A stretch of 64,000 bases of DNA from Beijerinckia mobilis (GCF_000745425.1 NZ_JQJH01000024.1:1-64000); one strand, 5' to 3'. Counted from the stretch's first letter, positions 46,413-55,764 are shown. The notes: a model not told the origin generated them from the letters alone. Translations and numbers: made by a program.

Positions 46413-47765
46413 ATGAAACTCGGCGAATGGCTGGAGCGCAATCAACTCACTCGGTCGGAGTTCGCCCGAAAGATCGGCCTTTCCAAAGGCTCGATTTCAC
46501 AAATGTGCAACCAGCACAAGCCCTGGCTCTCCCGCGAAACGGCGGAATTGATTCTACGCGCGACGGAAGGTGCCGTCACGCCGAACGATTTTCTCGATTC
46601 CGGGCTCTTCTTCTCGCCTTCACTCGTTGATCCTGAACATTCCCGCGCAAGCCCAGACATTTGCCGCGCAAGCAAGGAGCGCTTCATCATGCGTTACTCG
46701 GTCGCTCAAGCCATCGAAGCCATCGGCAAGGGCGAGCTGGTCATCGTCACCGATGACGATGATCGTGAAAATGAAGGGGATCTCATCTGCGCCGCCGCAT
46801 TATGCACGCCGGAGAAGATGGCTTTCATCATTCGCCATTGCTGTGGCATCGTCTGCGCCCCGCTCACCAACGAGGAAGCCCGCAGGCTGCATCTCGCGCC
46901 GATGGTCGCCGCCAATGATGCGCCGCATGGAACCGCCTTCACCGTCTCGGTCGATGGCAAACATGGCCTGACGACGGGCATTTCCGCGGAACAGCGCTCC
47001 AATACGGTGCGGGCGCTTGCAAACGGCAATATGGGCGCCAATGATTTCGTGCGGCCCGGGCATATTTTCCCCTTGATCGCGCGGGAGGGCGGTGTGCTCA
47101 TGCGGTCGGGCCATACCGAAGCGGCGGTCGATCTCTGCCGGCTTGCCGGCCTGCCGCCGGTCGGCGTCATTTGCGAATTGACCAATGATGATGGCACTGT
47201 CATGGCCGGGGCCCAGATCGAGGCTTTCGCTGTCCAACATGGGCTGAAACGGATTTCCGTCGCTGATCTCATCGCCTACCGGCAGGAGCGCGAGAAACTG
47301 GTCGAGCGTGTCGCGACCTTCACCGTCGAGGGGATCTGCGGACCGCTTACCGGCTATGCCTTTCGCACCCCGTATGACAGCGTGCAGCATTTTGCTTTCG
47401 TGCAAGGGGAGATCGGAGATGGCCGGGATATGCCGGCGCGTCTGCATCGCGTCGATATCATTGCCGATGTGATTGCCGGTGGCGTGACCATTCATCGGAT
47501 CCTGTCGAAATTCCATGACGAAGGGCGTGGTGTGCTCATCCTTCTGCGGGATGGGACTGCCGGTGTCCCCGCGCAGATTGCCGGGGCGGACAAGATGGAT
47601 TCCGAAGCGCAACGGACCAGGGAATGGCGCGAGGTGGGGCTTGGTGCGCAGATCCTGCGGGATCTCGGCATCAGCTCGATCAGGCTTTGCGCTTCGAAGC
47701 CGATGACCTATGTTGGCCTTTCCGGCTTTGGAATCGAGATTGTTACGACGGAAGGGCTGGAATAA
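46413..47765 (+). CDS. ribB: Riboflavin enzyme RibB fused to an N-terminal HTH and a degenerate RibA domain
   Basis: 450 residues in one unbroken frame. Residues 1-60 form a Cro-like helix-turn-helix (LTRSEFARKIGLSKGSISQM). From M93 (46689) a full 3,4-dihydroxy-2-butanone-4-phosphate synthase follows, with DDDDRENEGDLICAA, RPGHIFPL and RSGHTEAAVDLCRLAGL. From about residue 305 comes a GTP cyclohydrolase II-like part lacking the zinc cysteine motif and the expected GDxxxSxRCDCG; ARLHRVDIIADVIAGG stands in its place. It should therefore make the butanone precursor of riboflavin but not cleave GTP. ATG 46413 follows GGAGAGATACATTGGCACC. Initiation at 46689 to make RibB alone is an alternative. 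Confidence 0.85.
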   Translation: MKLGEWLERNQLTRSEFARKIGLSKGSISQMCNQHKPWLSRETAELILRATEGAVTPNDFLDSGLFFSPSLVDPEHSRASPDICRASKERFIMRYSVAQAIEAIGKGELVIVTDDDDRENEGDLICAAALCTPEKMAFIIRHCCGIVCAPLTNEEARRLHLAPMVAANDAPHGTAFTVSVDGKHGLTTGISAEQRSNTVRALANGNMGANDFVRPGHIFPLIAREGGVLMRSGHTEAAVDLCRLAGLPPVGVICELTNDDGTVMAGAQIEAFAVQHGLKRISVADLIAYRQEREKLVERVATFTVEGICGPLTGYAFRTPYDSVQHFAFVQGEIGDGRDMPARLHRVDIIADVIAGGVTIHRILSKFHDEGRGVLILLRDGTAGVPAQIAGADKMDSEAQRTREWREVGLGAQILRDLGISSIRLCASKPMTYVGLSGFGIEIVTTEGLE

Positions 47766-47786
47766 TCCAGCCGCCGGGGAAAGTTC

Positions 47787-48788
47787 GTGTCTGTGTTGCG
47801 CCGTCCATCTTTTTCCTCGGTGGCTCTCACAATCGCCTTCTGGGGTCTGGTCTGCGTAACATTCCTGCTTCTTGGTCTTGCTGTCTGGTATCAATTCTCC
47901 GGATTACGGCGCTGGCTCACTTTGGTGCTTCTCGGATGCTGTGGCATTGCCTTGCTCCTCCTGCAGCAGCGCGAGCATGACCGCCTTGCCTGGCTTGGGC
48001 TTGCCCTGGTTGCTATTGCGGCCTGGGCATGGTGGGGGTCGATCAAGCCGTCCAATGATCGTGAATGGGCGCTCGACGTCGCGCATGGCGTGACGGCGGA
48101 AATCGATGGAGACAGGCTCGTCCTGCATAATGTGCGGAATTTCGATTGGCGCTCGGAGACCGATTTCACACCGCGTTGGGAAACGCGGATCTATTCGCTC
48201 GATGCGTTGAAATCCGTCGATCTTATCAGCTCCGTCTGGTCGAATCCGGCTATCGCCCATACGCTCATCAGTTTCGGCTTCGATGATGGCCGCTTTCTCG
48301 TCTTCTCGGCGGAAATTCGCCGTAAGAAAGGCGAGGCATTTTCCGAGATTGGCGGCTTTTTCAAGAAGTTCGAGCTTGTTCTTATCGCCGCCGACGAACG
48401 CGATATTCTGCGGCTACGCACCAATATAAGGCGCGAGACGGTTTCCCTTTATCGGCTTGATCTGACGACACGGCAGCGCCGCGCCTTGCTCTTGTCCTTC
48501 CTCGACATGGGCAATGCACTGGCGCGGGAGCCGCAATTCTACCAGACGGTCACTACCAATTGCACGACCGTGATCTTCAAACTGGCGCGGCTGATCGAGC
48601 CGGGCACACCGCTCGACTGGCGTATTCTGCTCTCGGGCTATCTGCCGGATTATCTCTATGATCACGGCATCATTGAGCATGATTTGCCGCTCGCGGCGGT
48701 TCGGCGCGAGGCGGTGATCAGCGAACGAGGACAGGCCGCCGGGACATCGCCGGATTTTTCTGCGCGCATCCGGGCTGCCGTGCCCTGA
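47787..48788 (+). CDS. DUF4105-family membrane protein
   Basis: 333 residues from GTG 47787. Three hydrophobic segments within residues 10-90 are followed by the DUF4105 domain (about 120-300), with typical FDWRSETDFTPRWETRIYSLD, FVFSAEIRRKKGE-like VFSAEIRRKKGEAF and the conserved cysteine of TTNCTTVIFKLA. The family is thought to include an inner-membrane protein with a cysteine-peptidase-like periplasmic domain; activity is unproven. It starts 21 bases after the ribB gene and may be cotranscribed. Confidence 0.8.
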   Translation: MSVLRRPSFSSVALTIAFWGLVCVTFLLLGLAVWYQFSGLRRWLTLVLLGCCGIALLLLQQREHDRLAWLGLALVAIAAWAWWGSIKPSNDREWALDVAHGVTAEIDGDRLVLHNVRNFDWRSETDFTPRWETRIYSLDALKSVDLISSVWSNPAIAHTLISFGFDDGRFLVFSAEIRRKKGEAFSEIGGFFKKFELVLIAADERDILRLRTNIRRETVSLYRLDLTTRQRRALLLSFLDMGNALAREPQFYQTVTTNCTTVIFKLARLIEPGTPLDWRILLSGYLPDYLYDHGIIEHDLPLAAVRREAVISERGQAAGTSPDFSARIRAAVP

Positions 48789-48827
48789 AGCGGTGTCTCA
48801 CCGTGTGTCCCGCGATAGAGAGGGCGC

Positions 48828-49757
48828 TCACGCCCCCATTAGTGTCAGCACATGGACCGCGACGGAACGCGCAAGGGATTCAAGATCATAACCGCCTTCG
48901 AGGATCGAGACGATGCGCCCGTTGGCGTGACGCTCGGCGAGTTCCATGATCTTTGCGGTCACCCACAGGTAATCAGGCTCGACGAGATTGAGATTTCCCA
49001 TGGGGTCGAGGCGATGGCTGTCGAAGCCTGAGGAGATCACGATGAAATCCGGATGGAAGGTATCGACCGCTGGCAGGATGCGGTTTTCCATCGCCTCCCG
49101 GAAGGCAACGCCGTCATCGCCGGCTTTGAGCGGCGCATTGACGATATTGTTGAACTCGCCGGTTTCACTGGCAGCGCCCGTGCCGGGAAATAGCGGCATT
49201 TCATGCGTGGAGGCATAAAGAACGCTGGCGTCGGACCAGAAAATATCCTGGGTTCCGTTGCCGTGATGGACATCGAAATCAATGATGGCGACGCGCTCGG
49301 CACCATGGACGGCTTGCGCGTGACGGGCAGCGATGGCCGGTGTGTTGAAGAAGCAGAAGCCCATGGGCGTCTCCTTCTCCGCATGATGACCGGGAGGACG
49401 GGCGGCCAGAAAGGCATTTTTCGCATCGCCGCGCATGACTTCATTAACGGCGGCAGTCGTACCACCCACGGCATGGGCGATGGCTTCCCAACTGCCGGGA
49501 CTGAGGATCGTGTCGGGCGCTATTTCGACATAGCCTTCCGCCGGACAAGCCTTCTGAATCGCGTCGACATAGGCTTCTGGATGCACGCGTAAAATGGCTT
49601 GGCGGTCATTTCCCGGCGCCAGCGCGCGATGCAGCATTTGAAAACGTTCATGCTCCAGCATCTGGTCGATGACGCGAATCCGGTCGGCGCGTTCGGGATG
49701 GCCGGGGCCGGTGTCATGGCCGGCGCTGGCGGGGTGACTGAGGAACAAGGTTGTCAC
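48828..49757 (-). CDS. Histone deacetylase-family amidohydrolase
   Basis: 309 residues. Zinc-dependent deacetylase fold of the acetoin utilisation / acetylpolyamine amidohydrolase group. The active-site histidines are in ARPPGHHAEKETPMGFC, the zinc aspartate and histidine in IIDFDVHHGNGTQDIF, and the third ligand in SSGFDSHRLDP. The motif GHPERADRIRVID near the N-terminus is typical. Substrates in bacteria include acetylated polyamines and proteins; none is indicated by neighbours. Confidence 0.9.
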   Translation of the reverse strand: MTTLFLSHPASAGHDTGPGHPERADRIRVIDQMLEHERFQMLHRALAPGNDRQAILRVHPEAYVDAIQKACPAEGYVEIAPDTILSPGSWEAIAHAVGGTTAAVNEVMRGDAKNAFLAARPPGHHAEKETPMGFCFFNTPAIAARHAQAVHGAERVAIIDFDVHHGNGTQDIFWSDASVLYASTHEMPLFPGTGAASETGEFNNIVNAPLKAGDDGVAFREAMENRILPAVDTFHPDFIVISSGFDSHRLDPMGNLNLVEPDYLWVTAKIMELAERHANGRIVSILEGGYDLESLARSVAVHVLTLMGA

Positions 49758-50103
49758 AAGCGATCCATAAGCGAAACAGGGTTGGTCCGGATGGAGAACT
49801 GGCGTGAAGCATAGGTCGAGCCATCCGCAATCGGATAGTCATTAGGGTCTGCCGAAAGATCCGCGTGGGACGTCACTCTGTTCACGGCGATGCCGCAGGT
49901 GCGCAGGGGTTCTTGTCCTCGTGCCGGATGACCCAAAGGGTCGGCAGGATCTTAATTCATCCACGCCTCGCAAATCGCAACCGGTCATCAGGGACGAAAG
50001 GCCGCCGCCTTGCGATCGCGCGGCCAAATATTGATGCATGATAGACATCAACACTTGGAATAAAATTACGATAAACGCAGGATTGGCGTCATGCAACTCG
50101 CGA
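49758..50103. other. Intergenic region without recognised features
   Basis: 346 bases between two minus-strand genes. Open frames here do not resemble protein, and I found no strong hairpin, repeat or tRNA-like sequence. It presumably holds the promoter of the deacetylase-family gene. Confidence 0.45.
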
Positions 50104-51108
50104 TTATAGCCCGAAGGTTCCTTTCGGGTGGGACGGGTCGAACGAAGTCCGGGACGCGAGGATGCGAGATTTCGGCATGGCTCCGTCACCGATCGTCACC
50201 TCGACGATTTCCGGCGGCCGGTTGAACCGGACGGGCACGAAGGAGGTGCCGAGCCCGCCTGAAACGATCATGTGGTGGCCATCTCGAACGACGTGGCCGT
50301 ACATCATTTCGGGTGGCAGATTGAGTTTGCTATGGGCAGCAATTCCCGGAAGATTGATCTGTCCCCCATGGGTGTGACCGGCTAGGGTGAGCGCAATGCG
50401 ATGCCCGGATAATTGGGCGCGGGGGTTGATGATCCGGGCGAAAATATGCGGCTCATGCGCGAGGAGAAGAACGGGTGCCTCGTCGTGAATCTGGGCGAGC
50501 GTGCCGGGCAGATCCTCGGGGCCGCGTTTCCATCTGTGATGGTCGTCGAAATAGCCTGTCTGGTCGCCGAGACCCGCGATCCAGAACGCCTGATTATCCT
50601 TTTCGAGCCGTAGGGATTCGTTCTCGAGAAGTTTGATCGGTGTATGGACCAGGGCGCGGCGGATCGATTCCCCTTTGTCTCCTCGCATCGAGGGCAGGGG
50701 GCCGTGCAATAAATCATGATTGCCGAGTACGGCATAGGTTCCCAAAGGCGCGTGCAGAATGGAGAGCGCCTCCGCCCATTGTTCGGGCCATACGGGCAAG
50801 CTTGCGACATGATTGCCGCCGTTGAAATCACCGAGAATGAAAATGATGTCGGGGGCCAGAGCATTGGTCGCCTCGGCGATCAGACGCACACGGGCCGGAG
50901 ACATCCACGGTTCGCAGGCATGAATATCGGAAAGGATGGCCGCTCGCAGAGTCAGGTCCGAGGGCCAATGCGGAAGCGTTAGGCCATATTGTGTAATATC
51001 GAGTCTGAGGCCCGCTTCGACCACTGTCGAATAGGTGCCGACCCCCGCCGTTGCAAGGATGCAGGTGCCAGCCCCCTGGAGAAAATGCCGACGGGTGATC
51101 AGAGCCAT
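50104..51108 (-). CDS. Secreted metallophosphoesterase, Tat-type signal
   Basis: 334 residues from ATG 51108. The N-terminus MALITRRHFLQGAGTCILA has a twin-arginine pattern (TRRHFLQ), so export folded with metals is likely. Calcineurin-like motifs in order are SDIHACEPW, LGDFNGGNH, LGNHDLLHG, LLLAHEP and AGHTHGGQIN, all intact for a two-metal site. Related to YkuE/YaeI-type phosphoesterases. A longer frame back to 51237 lacks features and the Tat signal sets the start. The substrate is unknown. Confidence 0.87.
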   Translation of the reverse strand: MALITRRHFLQGAGTCILATAGVGTYSTVVEAGLRLDITQYGLTLPHWPSDLTLRAAILSDIHACEPWMSPARVRLIAEATNALAPDIIFILGDFNGGNHVASLPVWPEQWAEALSILHAPLGTYAVLGNHDLLHGPLPSMRGDKGESIRRALVHTPIKLLENESLRLEKDNQAFWIAGLGDQTGYFDDHHRWKRGPEDLPGTLAQIHDEAPVLLLAHEPHIFARIINPRAQLSGHRIALTLAGHTHGGQINLPGIAAHSKLNLPPEMMYGHVVRDGHHMIVSGGLGTSFVPVRFNRPPEIVEVTIGDGAMPKSRILASRTSFDPSHPKGTFGL

Positions 51109-51916
51109 GGCAATCGTTGTCGCCTCGTAAAAAGAAAAACCAATGCGATTGTTGGCATCCGCTCGAACGGATGGACAGGCCGGACCTGTCGGAATGAGAC
51201 GAAACCTTTGTTGCCTTTGCTTTGCAGACTTGACCATGCAAAACGAAAGCCCGACTAGAGCATTTTTGATTTCTGTAGAACTGCTTCGCGATGAGAACAG
51301 CTTGAAAATACTTTAATTTTTTAACTGGAGCGTTTCCGGATAAAGCCGAAATGCTCTAGCGTTGCTCCGTACAAGCACGGTCAATCCTGCCTGCCGTTTT
51401 CATATAGGCTGTTTCGGAACGATTTGCTTGGAATGTTGTCTATTTGAAGAAGAATACCGCGCGACTCGTCATATTTGAAGATGTGCGGTCACTTTTGCGT
51501 GAATCGCATCGAATGGTTTCGAAATGCTTCAGGGGAGGGAAATATTTAGAGCTGCTCTGATGTGAAATCGGATGGATTGTCGAAGGACTCTGCTTTCAAT
51601 CAAGTACGGGCGGGAAATCCAAAAGAAGCATGCCGCTTTTGTATTCATTGTACTTGATTCGCTGCGATGGAACTATTGGTCGTCGATGGTTTTGGCCGCA
51701 GAAAACCGAATGGATCTCGTCGCGACGAAATTTTGGTGCGAGTGCTGCTTGTATACATGAACGCGTTGATGAGCGCCACGCCGTTTCCCGGATCCTCCAG
51801 CAGCACACAAAGCGGGCTGAAACAGGGTGCAATGTTTCAAACACTCTCTCCTTGGAGAAATAAGCAGGTACGATGGCCATGCACGTGATCTGCGATGCAC
51901 GTGCATGCACCAAGCT
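51109..51916. other. Non-coding region holding a palindromic element
   Basis: About 800 bases without a supported gene. It contains the inverted-repeat-bounded element 51256-51358. Small overlapping open frames at 51572-51990 on both strands have no recognisable domain. Confidence 0.5.
51256..51358. repeat. Small inverted-repeat-bounded element, contains repeat copy 3
   Basis: TAGAGCATTT (51256-51265) and its exact reverse complement AAATGCTCTA (51349-51358) bound a 103-base AT-rich element. The right part (51326-51358) is the best copy of the repeat also found at 42414 and 43572, itself an imperfect hairpin (GAGCGTTTCCGG with CCGAAATGCTC). It looks like a small non-autonomous repeat of the kind scattered in Hyphomicrobiales genomes. 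Confidence 0.55.
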
Positions 51917-52159
51917 TCAATGCTTATGGTTTTTGTGCGGCTTCGCCTCGTCGAAATGCTGGGCACATTCAGGCGATAGATTTGAGACATGCGCTTTCAT
52001 ACAGGTAGTCACTTTATCGACATCCGGCACGAATTCACTGCACAGTCGGACGGCATCGGCCTGACAGGCTTCCTGTTCATCCTGCGTGTAGTCTTGGGCG
52101 AAGGCACCGCCTGCAGGGAGCAGGATAAGCATACAGGTAAGAAGCAATCCATGGCGCAT
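51917..52159 (-). CDS. Small secreted cysteine-containing protein
   Basis: 80 residues from ATG 52159, with a signal peptide (MRHGLLLTCMLILLPAGGAFA). The mature part has four cysteines in EACQADAVRLCSEFVPD, TTCMKAHVSNLSPECAQHF, spaced as in small cysteine-rich repeat proteins common in Bradyrhizobium-type genomes. AAGGGGA precedes the start. The histidine-rich end (HKNHKH) could bind metal. Function unknown. Confidence 0.7.
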   Translation of the reverse strand: MRHGLLLTCMLILLPAGGAFAQDYTQDEQEACQADAVRLCSEFVPDVDKVTTCMKAHVSNLSPECAQHFDEAKPHKNHKH

Positions 52160-52576
52160 CGGCAAAGTCCCCTTGCTCGCTTCCCGAATCCGGAAAGCCT
52201 CTTCAAGAATGGTTTGGGTGGAATGTCTCCATTCCCCCGCGTGGAAGTGAAAGCAGAATCAGAAGGATCGAAACACCAGACATTTTGGCGTGGCGGCATT
52301 TCGATTCATCTCTCGCAGTTTGGCTCCAGGACAGGTTCAGACATATGTGGCAAAGACGCAAGATCCGGGGCATCTCCGAAAATTGCGCCGGTCATGCCAA
52401 AGGTCTTGCCACAGGCAGGCTTGAGACAATGACCGATTTCTCGACCAGTTCAAAGTTCAGCCAGACCTTGTCGACAAGGATTTGACGAAATGCGACGGGA
52501 AGGCATTTTTATCGCGGGTGCGTAATCGACCGGCCAATGAAGAAAAAAATCATTGGGGACGATGATTTCACGGAAA
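52160..52576. other. Intergenic region without recognised features
   Basis: About 420 bases between two small minus-strand genes. No convincing open frame, hairpin or repeat was found. Confidence 0.4.
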
Positions 52577-53032
52577 CTATTGGTTCTTGCCGTAGATCCA
52601 TTCCGGATGATGCTTTTCTATCCAATCGAGAATCGCATCCAAAGTCCGGCGTAGAGCCGGCACATCTTCGATAAGAAGCAAAAGTCCAAGCGGCAGCATC
52701 CAGAGGCCAAGGATCGGCAGAAAGGCCAGCAAGCCCCCGAGCATCAATAGAAGGCTAACGGCAAGGCGTTGCCAGCGCTGTGACGGATCCCGCAATTTCG
52801 TGACCATGTCGCGCAGACGGGCAGGAAGCCGGCTGATCAGCCTTTCGAGCCGGCGATCTCGATGGTCTTGAGCGGACCCGCCTGCGGGACTCTTTATGGT
52901 GCCGTGACCCCTGGCCTCAGCGCCTTGCGGTTTAGGCATCGGATGTCTTTCATCATTTCGTGCCGTGAATATTTGGCGAAATGAACGCTTGAGCATGCCG
53001 TAGGTTGCAGGTGGAGCCGCCTTATTGCCCAT
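52577..53032 (-). CDS. Small hypothetical membrane protein
   Basis: 151 residues. A basic, low-complexity N-terminal half (about residues 1-85) precedes a hydrophobic hairpin LAVSLLLMLGGLLAFLPILGLWMLPLGLLLLIED and a short amphipathic tail ending in HHPEWIYG. I do not recognise a named family, although small alphaproteobacterial proteins with this hydrophobic part exist. The start is uncertain: ATG 53032, 52996 or 52939 are all possible. Confidence 0.6.
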   Translation of the reverse strand: MGNKAAPPATYGMLKRSFRQIFTARNDERHPMPKPQGAEARGHGTIKSPAGGSAQDHRDRRLERLISRLPARLRDMVTKLRDPSQRWQRLAVSLLLMLGGLLAFLPILGLWMLPLGLLLLIEDVPALRRTLDAILDWIEKHHPEWIYGKNQ

Positions 53033-53356
53033 GATCGCAGGGATGCTCTTCTTCTCTCCAACGAGGTGATTGCATCTGCACCTGGCTACCCAGCGGTGCA
53101 GAAATCATAACGTCGCCAGATGGTTACGTGTATCCAGAGATCGACAATTCGTCGAATTCCTTATCGATCGTATGTGTTTGTCCTATCAGAGTGTACTGAT
53201 GCGATGTGGGAGGATCACCCGCGCGTGCAAACTGGCAACGGACTGGTCGCTTGGACGACCAGTCCCCGGTGTCGGGTTGAATTCGACGCATTCAATTTTT
53301 GCAGCGGCGGATCACTCGTTTAGACCCAGCGCACGACATGTTTGTCTCTGTCAGGA
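53033..53356. other. Intergenic region with two perfect hairpins
   Basis: 324 bases. TCTGCACC (53075-53082) pairs with GGTGCAGA (53095-53102). GGACTGGTCG (53240-53249) pairs with CGACCAGTCC (53256-53265) around CTTGGA. The second lies 92 bases past the stop of the gene at 53357 and might end its transcript, although no T tract follows. Confidence 0.5.
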
Positions 53357-53824
53357 TTATTTTGCGAGGGCTTTAAGCCCGGCCGCATAGATCCCTTCGA
53401 CCGTTTCCTTGGCCTTGGCGTCAGGCGCGCCAGCTGCCTTGTAGTGGCCAGACCAGTGGATTATCGACCCCTTTCCATGAGGTTCAACGCTGATGGTCGA
53501 TTCATAATCCGTGACAGGTAGGGGACCAGATTTTATCTTATAGGTGTAGCTGTGCTTCTCGTCGCTCCACTTGACAAGATCTTCGACGATCGTGCCGCCG
53601 CCTTTCAAGGATAGTGTACGCTCCTTGCCATCGCTTGAAAGTTCGCATTTTTCGATGGCTGGATGCCAGTTACCGATTCCGCAGAAGTCTCCGATCTTTT
53701 TCCAGACATCGGCAACCGACTCTGACGTCGAAATTTTGTCTGAAGATTCCAGAGCCGAGGCAGGTAAAGCCGATGCGTAAACGGTCATTGTGCAGATGAT
53801 TGCTGCAGAAAAACTCTTTTTCAT
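53357..53824 (-). CDS. Secreted SRPBCC protein, MxaD-like paralogue
   Basis: 155 residues from ATG 53824 with a signal peptide (MKKSFSAAIICTMTVYASALPASA). The body SESVADVWKKIGDFCGIGNWHPAIEKCELS and TLSLKGGGTIVEDLVKW parallels MxaD at 17196-17738, so it is a periplasmic SRPBCC protein of the same type. Unlike MxaD it has a cysteine pair. It lies 403 bases from a PQQ/sorbosone-type dehydrogenase, so it may serve that enzyme as MxaD serves methanol dehydrogenase; this is inference. Confidence 0.8.
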   Translation of the reverse strand: MKKSFSAAIICTMTVYASALPASALESSDKISTSESVADVWKKIGDFCGIGNWHPAIEKCELSSDGKERTLSLKGGGTIVEDLVKWSDEKHSYTYKIKSGPLPVTDYESTISVEPHGKGSIIHWSGHYKAAGAPDAKAKETVEGIYAAGLKALAK

Positions 53825-54227
53825 CCATGTCCTCCCTTTTTGGATCGGTATATTTCCGATGCGCATTTCTTCATAGCCGATTCGAAGCTGAAAGCGAAAG
53901 CGGGTAATGTGAAGTAAATGTTATTAGGGAATCAGGTGTCTAAATTGATTGAGCTTATACGCTTGTCTCATGATTAAACTTGTCTTGGTCCAAGTGTCTG
54001 GCTCTGTAACATCCCGATAACATGCGTCGAAAGTTGGTTTGAGTTTCATGAAGTCGCTTCTCGCCTCATGCCGACGAAGATCATTGACTGCGTTGTCCAG
54101 GCCGCCCCAGGTCGGACCAAATGGGAAGGTGTAATGTTGGCTTGACGCCAAACTTCCGCGATCCCAACGGGTTGGGATTGACAGGACTCACTATATGTTC
54201 TGCGTAATCAACTGAATATAAAGAGAC
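53825..54227. other. Intergenic region, no supported gene
   Basis: About 400 bases. A 75-codon minus-strand frame (53924-54151) begins with TTG, lacks a ribosome binding site and has no recognisable domain, so it is not called. Composition is AT-richer than the flanking genes. Confidence 0.45.
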
Positions 54228-55571
54228 TTAAACTCGATACGGGAGAGTCGCGCTCACCCGCCATATTGTATTGCCAACATCGTCGGCAACGAGCAATTGA
54301 CCGCGTTTGTCGATCAGAACACCGACGGGACGTCCCATCGCTTGCCCTTTCTTGTTCAGAAATCCTGTAAGAATCTCCTCAGGGGACCCCGAAGGATGAC
54401 CGGATTTGAAAGGAATGAAGATCACACGATAACCAGCACGCGGTTTACGGTTCCAGGAGCCATGCTGGCCGATGATCGCGCCGTCTTCAAAGCCTTTCCC
54501 CAAGCCCGTCTGATGTACAAAGGTCAGGCCGAGTGAGGCCGTATGCGAGCCGAGTGCGTAATCGGGCTTGATGGCCTTCATTACGAGATCGGGGCTTTGG
54601 GGGGTGACGCGTGTGTCCACGATCTGCCCCCAATAACTATAGGGCCAGCCGTAAAAACCACCTTCCTTTACTGAGGTGAGATAATCGGGCACCAGATCAT
54701 TGCCGAGTTCGTCGCGTTCGTTGACGGCGACCCATAGAGTACCGGTCTCGGGATTCCAGTCCATGCCGACCGGATTTCGCAAACCCGACGCGAATAGCCT
54801 TGATGTGCCCATGCGCGGATCGATCTCGAGGATGGCGGCGCGGTTTTCTTCCTCTTCCATACCGTTTTCGCCAATATTCGAATTTGACCCGACGCCGACA
54901 TAGAGCTTCGACCCGTCTTCATTGGCGAGGAGACTCTTGGTCCAATGATGATTACGACCGGACGGCAGATCCGCAACCTTGATGCCTCTTGCTTCGATTC
55001 GTATGGCGTCAGCCCGATAGGGAAAGCGCATCAACGCGTCTGCATTGGCGACATAGAGTTCGTCACCGATGAGCGCCATACCGAAGGGCGAAAGGAGATT
55101 GTCGAGAAAAATGGAACGTATCTCGGCCGTTCCGTCGCCATCGGCATCGCGGAGCAAAGTGATCCGGTTGGCACTTGGCTGATGCGATCCCGCGCGTTTC
55201 ATGATGAGTGTTTCGATCCAGCCGGATAATCCTCTGCTCAGGCCACGTGGTTTCGGCGGGGCGTCGCTTTCGGCGACGAGAATATCCCCATTTGGCAGGG
55301 CATAGAGCCAACGCGGATGGGAAAGATCTGTCGCGAAGGCTGAAACCTCGAAATTTTCCGCAGGTCTTGGCTTTTTTCCATCCGGCCAGCCAATAGCCTC
55401 AGCGATATTGACCCTTGGAAGCCATGACGTTTTCGGAAGGGGAAGTACCGGGTCGGAGCCATATTGGGCATTTTCCGACAGGGTCGACGGGCGTTCACGG
55501 ATGGCTAAAGCCAGGCAAAGCGAGCCGAGACCCGCCGCGGCGAGCAAGGCTTGAAGATGATATCGGCTCAT
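54228..55571 (-). CDS. Soluble PQQ-type sugar/sorbosone dehydrogenase-like protein
   Basis: 447 residues with an N-terminal hydrophobic segment (LLAAAGLGSLCLALAI), so exported or membrane-anchored. Belongs to the six-blade beta-propeller family of glucose/sorbosone dehydrogenases: FATDLSHPRWLYALPNGDILVAES, ASGLRNPVGMDWNPETGTLWVAVNERDELG and PDYLTSVKEGGFYGWPYSYWGQ are characteristic. Many members bind PQQ and pass electrons to a cytochrome. The second MxaD-like protein lies next in the direction of transcription. The substrate is unknown. Confidence 0.82.
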   Translation of the reverse strand: MSRYHLQALLAAAGLGSLCLALAIRERPSTLSENAQYGSDPVLPLPKTSWLPRVNIAEAIGWPDGKKPRPAENFEVSAFATDLSHPRWLYALPNGDILVAESDAPPKPRGLSRGLSGWIETLIMKRAGSHQPSANRITLLRDADGDGTAEIRSIFLDNLLSPFGMALIGDELYVANADALMRFPYRADAIRIEARGIKVADLPSGRNHHWTKSLLANEDGSKLYVGVGSNSNIGENGMEEEENRAAILEIDPRMGTSRLFASGLRNPVGMDWNPETGTLWVAVNERDELGNDLVPDYLTSVKEGGFYGWPYSYWGQIVDTRVTPQSPDLVMKAIKPDYALGSHTASLGLTFVHQTGLGKGFEDGAIIGQHGSWNRKPRAGYRVIFIPFKSGHPSGSPEEILTGFLNKKGQAMGRPVGVLIDKRGQLLVADDVGNTIWRVSATLPYRV

Positions 55572-55733
55572 TCACGAAGCTCCTTTCGACAGCCATTCGA
55601 GAGATGGGATTGTCGAAACTCACTCATGCGAACCCGTGGAGAAATCGTTGGTTCAGTTCTGATGGGGATCTTCGTGGTCGGCGGGTACGTTGCTCACCAC
55701 TGCGATCGAATCTCGCGCCGCTATAAACGAAAC

Positions 55734-55764
55734 AAAGCCCAGCAGAAAAACTCTGCTGGGCTTT
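55734..55764 (-). terminator. Intrinsic terminator of the atp (F0) operon
   Basis: AAAGCCCAGCAGA (55734-55746) pairs perfectly over 13 bp with TCTGCTGGGCTTT (55752-55764) across a five-base loop. It lies 77 bases past the atpF stop, and the stem ends in T residues on both strands, so it may also stop plus-strand transcription. Confidence 0.85.

Noticed and set aside
51572-51760. Small plus-strand frame in the 51 kb non-coding region
   Set aside because: No start signal or domain, and overlapping frames on both strands are equally open.
53924-54151. 75-codon minus-strand frame
   Set aside because: TTG start, no ribosome binding site, no recognisable domain.
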